NCBI GenBank assembly: GCA_028023455.1
Contig: JAQFVV010012434.1
Location: forward strand, 4,864,264-4,928,263
DNA: 64,000 bases
DNA from: Epiperipatus broadwayi
Taxonomy: Eukaryota > Onychophora > Udeonychophora > Euonychophora > Peripatidae
Reading direction: 5' to 3'
Made by a program: the position numbers and the translations under genes. Each line of letters begins with the position of its first letter. Positions within the stretch are counted from its first letter, which is position 1. Under the pieces are notes generated by a model. That model did no database searches and was not told the origin of the DNA. It worked only from the letters and a program-made list of their open reading frames with translations. This document shows positions 60,001-64,000 of the stretch, one piece after another.

Positions 60001-63000
60001 ACAATTTTTTTAGTATCTTTTTCTAATATATTATTTATTTATAATTGATGGAATTTTATTTTTTTTAAAAAATAATCTTAGGTCTAACAATCTCAGGCTG
60101 TAATCTAAACACATAACAGCTCTAGCATGTGTATATTTACTTTTAATACAGTTTTTAAAATCTGCTTGAATAAATGACTGAAAAATTAAAATCTGCTCTT
60201 TTTATCTATGTGTAAATTTCCATTTGAATTTTTAAACCACTATTCATCATTACTATAATTCTTATTTTTTGTATATTTACATAATCATCATCATTTAAAT
60301 TTCTTTTCAATCTAGTGTCAACTATCTCTTATTTACAGAAGTGATATTTGTAGAGCTATTTTTTGCTATTAGATTTAAATCAATAGTTATTTGGTTATGT
60401 CTGCTATTAGCTTTATGATTTCCCACATAACCCATCCACTTTGTATTATGGAATCATACCATATCTAACTCTTTTATTCATAACTATCAATAAATTCACC
60501 TTCTTTTGCTTGATCATAGTCTTACTGTCATAAATACTCATTTTTATAATTATAGTAATTTCTGAAAATACTATGATGATATATATGTACAGTTTGGGAA
60601 AGTAATACTTCTGTTAAAATAGTTTACTGTTTGTTTCCATAATAAATTCAGCTACATTTTTAAAATAAATAGCCATTTTAATGTTTAATGTTAAAATATG
60701 CCTACAAATTATAATTTCAATTTATTATTAAAACAACTAAATTGATTATCTAAACAAAATCTCATTGATGCTGATCTAATTGTAACTTAGTTACTTTATT
60801 GCCTAGAATTTTTATTTATCTTTTAATAAGGTACTTAATATAAAATACTTCATATTCTCTAATGTAAATTACTCTAAAAATACCATTCAGAATAATTAAA
60901 ATCATTTTAATGAATTATCAAAAATCATAAAGCTAACCATGTAATGTCAATGGTTAAATTTATAAATGAATTTGCCTAATGTTGTATTAATTTTAAGTAA
61001 AACACTCTACTTTTAAAAGCATTTTATTTTTTTATAAGAATGTAGATATATTTTAAACAAAAATTTAAATCTGTTGACCTAATCTATAAGTTTGTTTTAT
61101 ATTTTTTTACAATTGTTCTAATAGAGATGATCTAAAATTTTATATATTTTGTACTTATATATTTGTATATATTATTTGTTATTCATAGCTCTCTAATTGC
61201 TATTTGTGTTCACCATTTTTGATAATAACTAATTATGTACTGACTATTGGTGAAAATAACAGTGTTAAAGTTCTATGGATATAAGAAAGTGATATTGAGA
61301 AGTTTGACAGATTCGAATTGTTTCACTGGCAAACAAATATAATAACTTATCATAATCTTACAGCAAAGAAATTATGTCTAGTTTTCATTCATAACTAAAG
61401 CAAACCTATTTAAAGATTTTCTTGACACTACTCATAATTAATGGAAAAGTAATTTAGACATTGCTGCTTTTTGCAATTGTTAGTAAAAATATTGTTTTAA
61501 TAAAGAGTCCAAATCAAGATAGACTATGAGATATGATAAAGCTACTATAGATTTCTGGCAATAATATAAAACATGTTTATCCCTATAATGCATCTGTAAT
61601 CATTTAGTGATTTAAACTCATACAATTTGAATAACAGTAGTAACAAAAATGGTTTAATATCTACTTTATATTCCCTAAAAATTTTAATCCACAATATCAT
61701 GAACAAAACTATTTTCACTTGTGCAATAATATAATATGGATGTAGGCTATAAAACATTCACTATTCAAGCTTAATAATAACAATAGATTTAAAACAACTC
61801 TTCATTTTATTTTATTATATGAAAGATTCATATATTTTATGATTTTCAAAGACATGGTAAGTTGAAATATTTAGTAGTGTATAATTATGTGTGCTATTAA
61901 AAAAATAATGTAGTTTTTTGAGTAATTATTTATGACATTGGTAGATAGATAGATGCATTATCAAAAGTTATTATGCATTCATCATGCATTAATGTATATA
62001 ATCTAAAGAATAACAAACATTATAAGTGTGTTTATGTTTGTAAATATTTTAATTGTCATTAAAACATACAGAGAGAGATTTACTTTTCTATAGCACTAAC
62101 ACATCCCTTGTTTTTTTCCTCAGGGTCACTTATGTATAAACAAGAGCTGTCTTTTCATCTGGAATCATTAGCAGAAAAAAAAAGACAACTCTAATTTTTT
62201 ACTGTCTGGTATATTTTCAAGTTTGTTGACAGTAAAGTTCATTATTGTAATAATTAACTATTTTTTATTCTAAAGTTTTACTTTATTTTTTTATTGTGAT
62301 AGCATTATAATTTTATATAATAAGTAAGATCATCTTGTAATATGCCTTAAAATCTGACATCATTACTGATTGACATTAGTTTATATGGGTAACTTCTTAT
62401 ATGGTAATACTTCCTCATTTGTGGATATGGTGAAAATAATTTTATGAGTTTATTATGTAAATTATTATAATACCACATGTACCTGGCTTATGTAAAGACC
62501 ATTGTTTTTTAATTAGTTGCTTTAACAATTGTTTTTTTTTTTAAGATTTAATGTAAATTAATCAAAACCTTTTAATATTATATAAATAAATGTGAAAAAA
62601 ATTGGACGAAAAAAGTTTGGAACAACCCGGCCTATTTGATACACTTCAGAAATGTACTTGGCAAGGTACTAATAAAGCTAAATTAAAATTTACATTTTCA
62701 AATATACCTTTTATATTTGATATGTGAATTTAATAGCATTATGGGACAACTGCAAAAAATTACAGTTTGTTAATAACAGAATTACTTCCTTTGCATAAAA
62801 TATGCTTTGTAATAAAATTTGTGGACTATTAAATATAAAAGAATTACTTCCTCTGCATAAAATTCTCTAATATAAATTATGGTTTAGTTAGGCGTAGTTA
62901 TTTATTTATAAATAATAAATTTAAAGTTTTTTCCAATTTTTCATGCATTATGGACAAAAGTAATTGTTTTTTTTAATTGGTTATGAATTTGAGATGTGAC

Positions 63001-64000
63001 AGCATTACAAGCAAATACATTTACACAGAAACACAACCTTAATGGACAAGCATTTACATGAATTTTACATATATATAGATATGTATTCTTACATTATGCG
63101 ATATAAACTGAATTTAAAATGCATATAGTTTTTTTTTTTGATTATTACTAAAAATAGTTGGTGTTTTCAATTATAAGTTGTTTTTTTTAGTCCTATAAAA
63201 AAGGAAATAATGTGAAGCTCAAAAAAGTATATAATGTTTGAGAACAGAAAGTAACAGCTTGAGTCATGTTTCATAAATCTTTAATTCACAAATCCACTGT
63301 TTCTGCTATACTACACCATACAAAATATTTGAAATGCCCCACAGCTATATTATTTTAGTCACACTCACTCTTTAAATAAAAAAGTTTTAATTTTAGCACT
63401 ATTCTGAAAACCTGGGCATTGTTTCTATTTCTTATAAATCATACAAAGTAATTTAGCCTTTATATACCATGCAATATAAGAGTTTTGCACGGTCCTCTCT
63501 TTTTTTGTATTAAAATATAAAACCAATACCTTTCAAACAATATACCATAGAAAATTATTGGGGGACGGGTGCTAATGTAATATGTTCAGAAATTTTGACT
63601 AATTTTTTTTTCAGGTGCTTAAAAAACTTTCACATCATTCTAATAATTATTTTATCTGCCTATATTGACAATGATCTCAAAGATAATCTGATAATTCTCT
63701 TATTATTAATGATTATTATGTAATTACTTTAATTCTGACATCCAAATAATTATAATTTTATTTGCTGTCATCTTTGCAATAAAGTCCATTTTGATATCAT
63801 TTCTATCCATATTTGATATTTCTTCATAACAATTGTTGTTTCTTTATTGTATTTATAAGTGTATCTATTCTACGCTGAATACTCATTTGACATAACAGTT
63901 TCAATAAAAAAAACCAATTCTTATTTTTTTCATTTCTGATGTTTTTAGAATATAATCTTGCTCCTCTTTCATGATTATAATTATACTCCTAATATCTACC
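60001..64000. other. AT-rich stretch, no gene seen
   Basis: No coding sequence, RNA gene or repeat of other window parts was recognised. The frame at 61545-61757 looks like chance. Slightly less AT-rich pieces at 62110-62200 and 62600-62670 carry no identifiable signal. Confidence 0.5.

Overview
The window is very AT-rich, non-coding nuclear DNA from an animal, most likely an invertebrate. The evidence is several decayed non-LTR retrotransposon (LINE) families, Penelope-like elements (PLEs) with GIY-YIG remnants, tRNA-derived SINEs, long AAT/ATT/TC/TA microsatellites, and very low CpG outside a few patches. No intact host protein gene, rRNA or functional tRNA could be supported. The species cannot be named from the sequence alone. 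Every coding trace recognised is a broken transposable-element ORF.

Layout. 1-3137: minus-strand copy of an RTE-like LINE (APE endonuclease plus RT). 5034-5205: 5'-truncated copy of its 3' end with a perfect 13-bp target-site duplication (TSD). 6.1-8.4 kb: hairpin repeat, TSD-flanked SINE-like monomer, tRNA-Gly-like SINE. 9.4-10.2 kb: third LINE copy. 10.5-10.85 kb: CpG-retaining patch with a CTCF-like core. 11.3-15.1 kb: foldback SINE, PLE relic, relic of a different LINE. 17.7-19.7 kb: SINE, then a large head-to-head PLE palindrome. 22.9-26.4 kb: longest LINE copy, split by a hairpin element. 26.5-29 kb: CpG-richer patch with a TATA-like motif and a tandem duplication. 29.1-30 kb: a SINE and another foldback SINE. 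33.9-34.8 kb: two tRNA-like SINEs, one with a perfect 15-bp TSD. 36.6 and 42.9 kb: a ~280-bp direct duplication. 39.4-42.2 kb: minus-strand LINE with an AAT tail, split by a hairpin element. 46.4 kb: hairpin element with a perfect 15-bp TSD. 52.9-56.1 kb: LINE copy with an inverted 5' piece and a nested hairpin element. 56.6-58 kb: CpG-richer patch. 58-59.9 kb: minus-strand LINE relic. The other stretches are AT-rich sequence with no recognisable gene.

The most interesting pattern is recurrent foldback retro-insertion. Several unrelated families share one plan: a long hairpin, an unpaired tail on one side only, and flanking duplications of about 10-20 bp. Two of them sit inside LINE reverse-transcriptase sequence, and removing the insert plus one duplication rejoins the RT reading frame. 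Together with the PLE palindrome, the SINE foldbacks and the 5'-inverted LINE copy, this suggests (inference) that RT snap-back or twin priming repeatedly generated hairpins that LINE machinery inserted. Family A's tail also resembles the 3' end of the resident RTE-like LINE.
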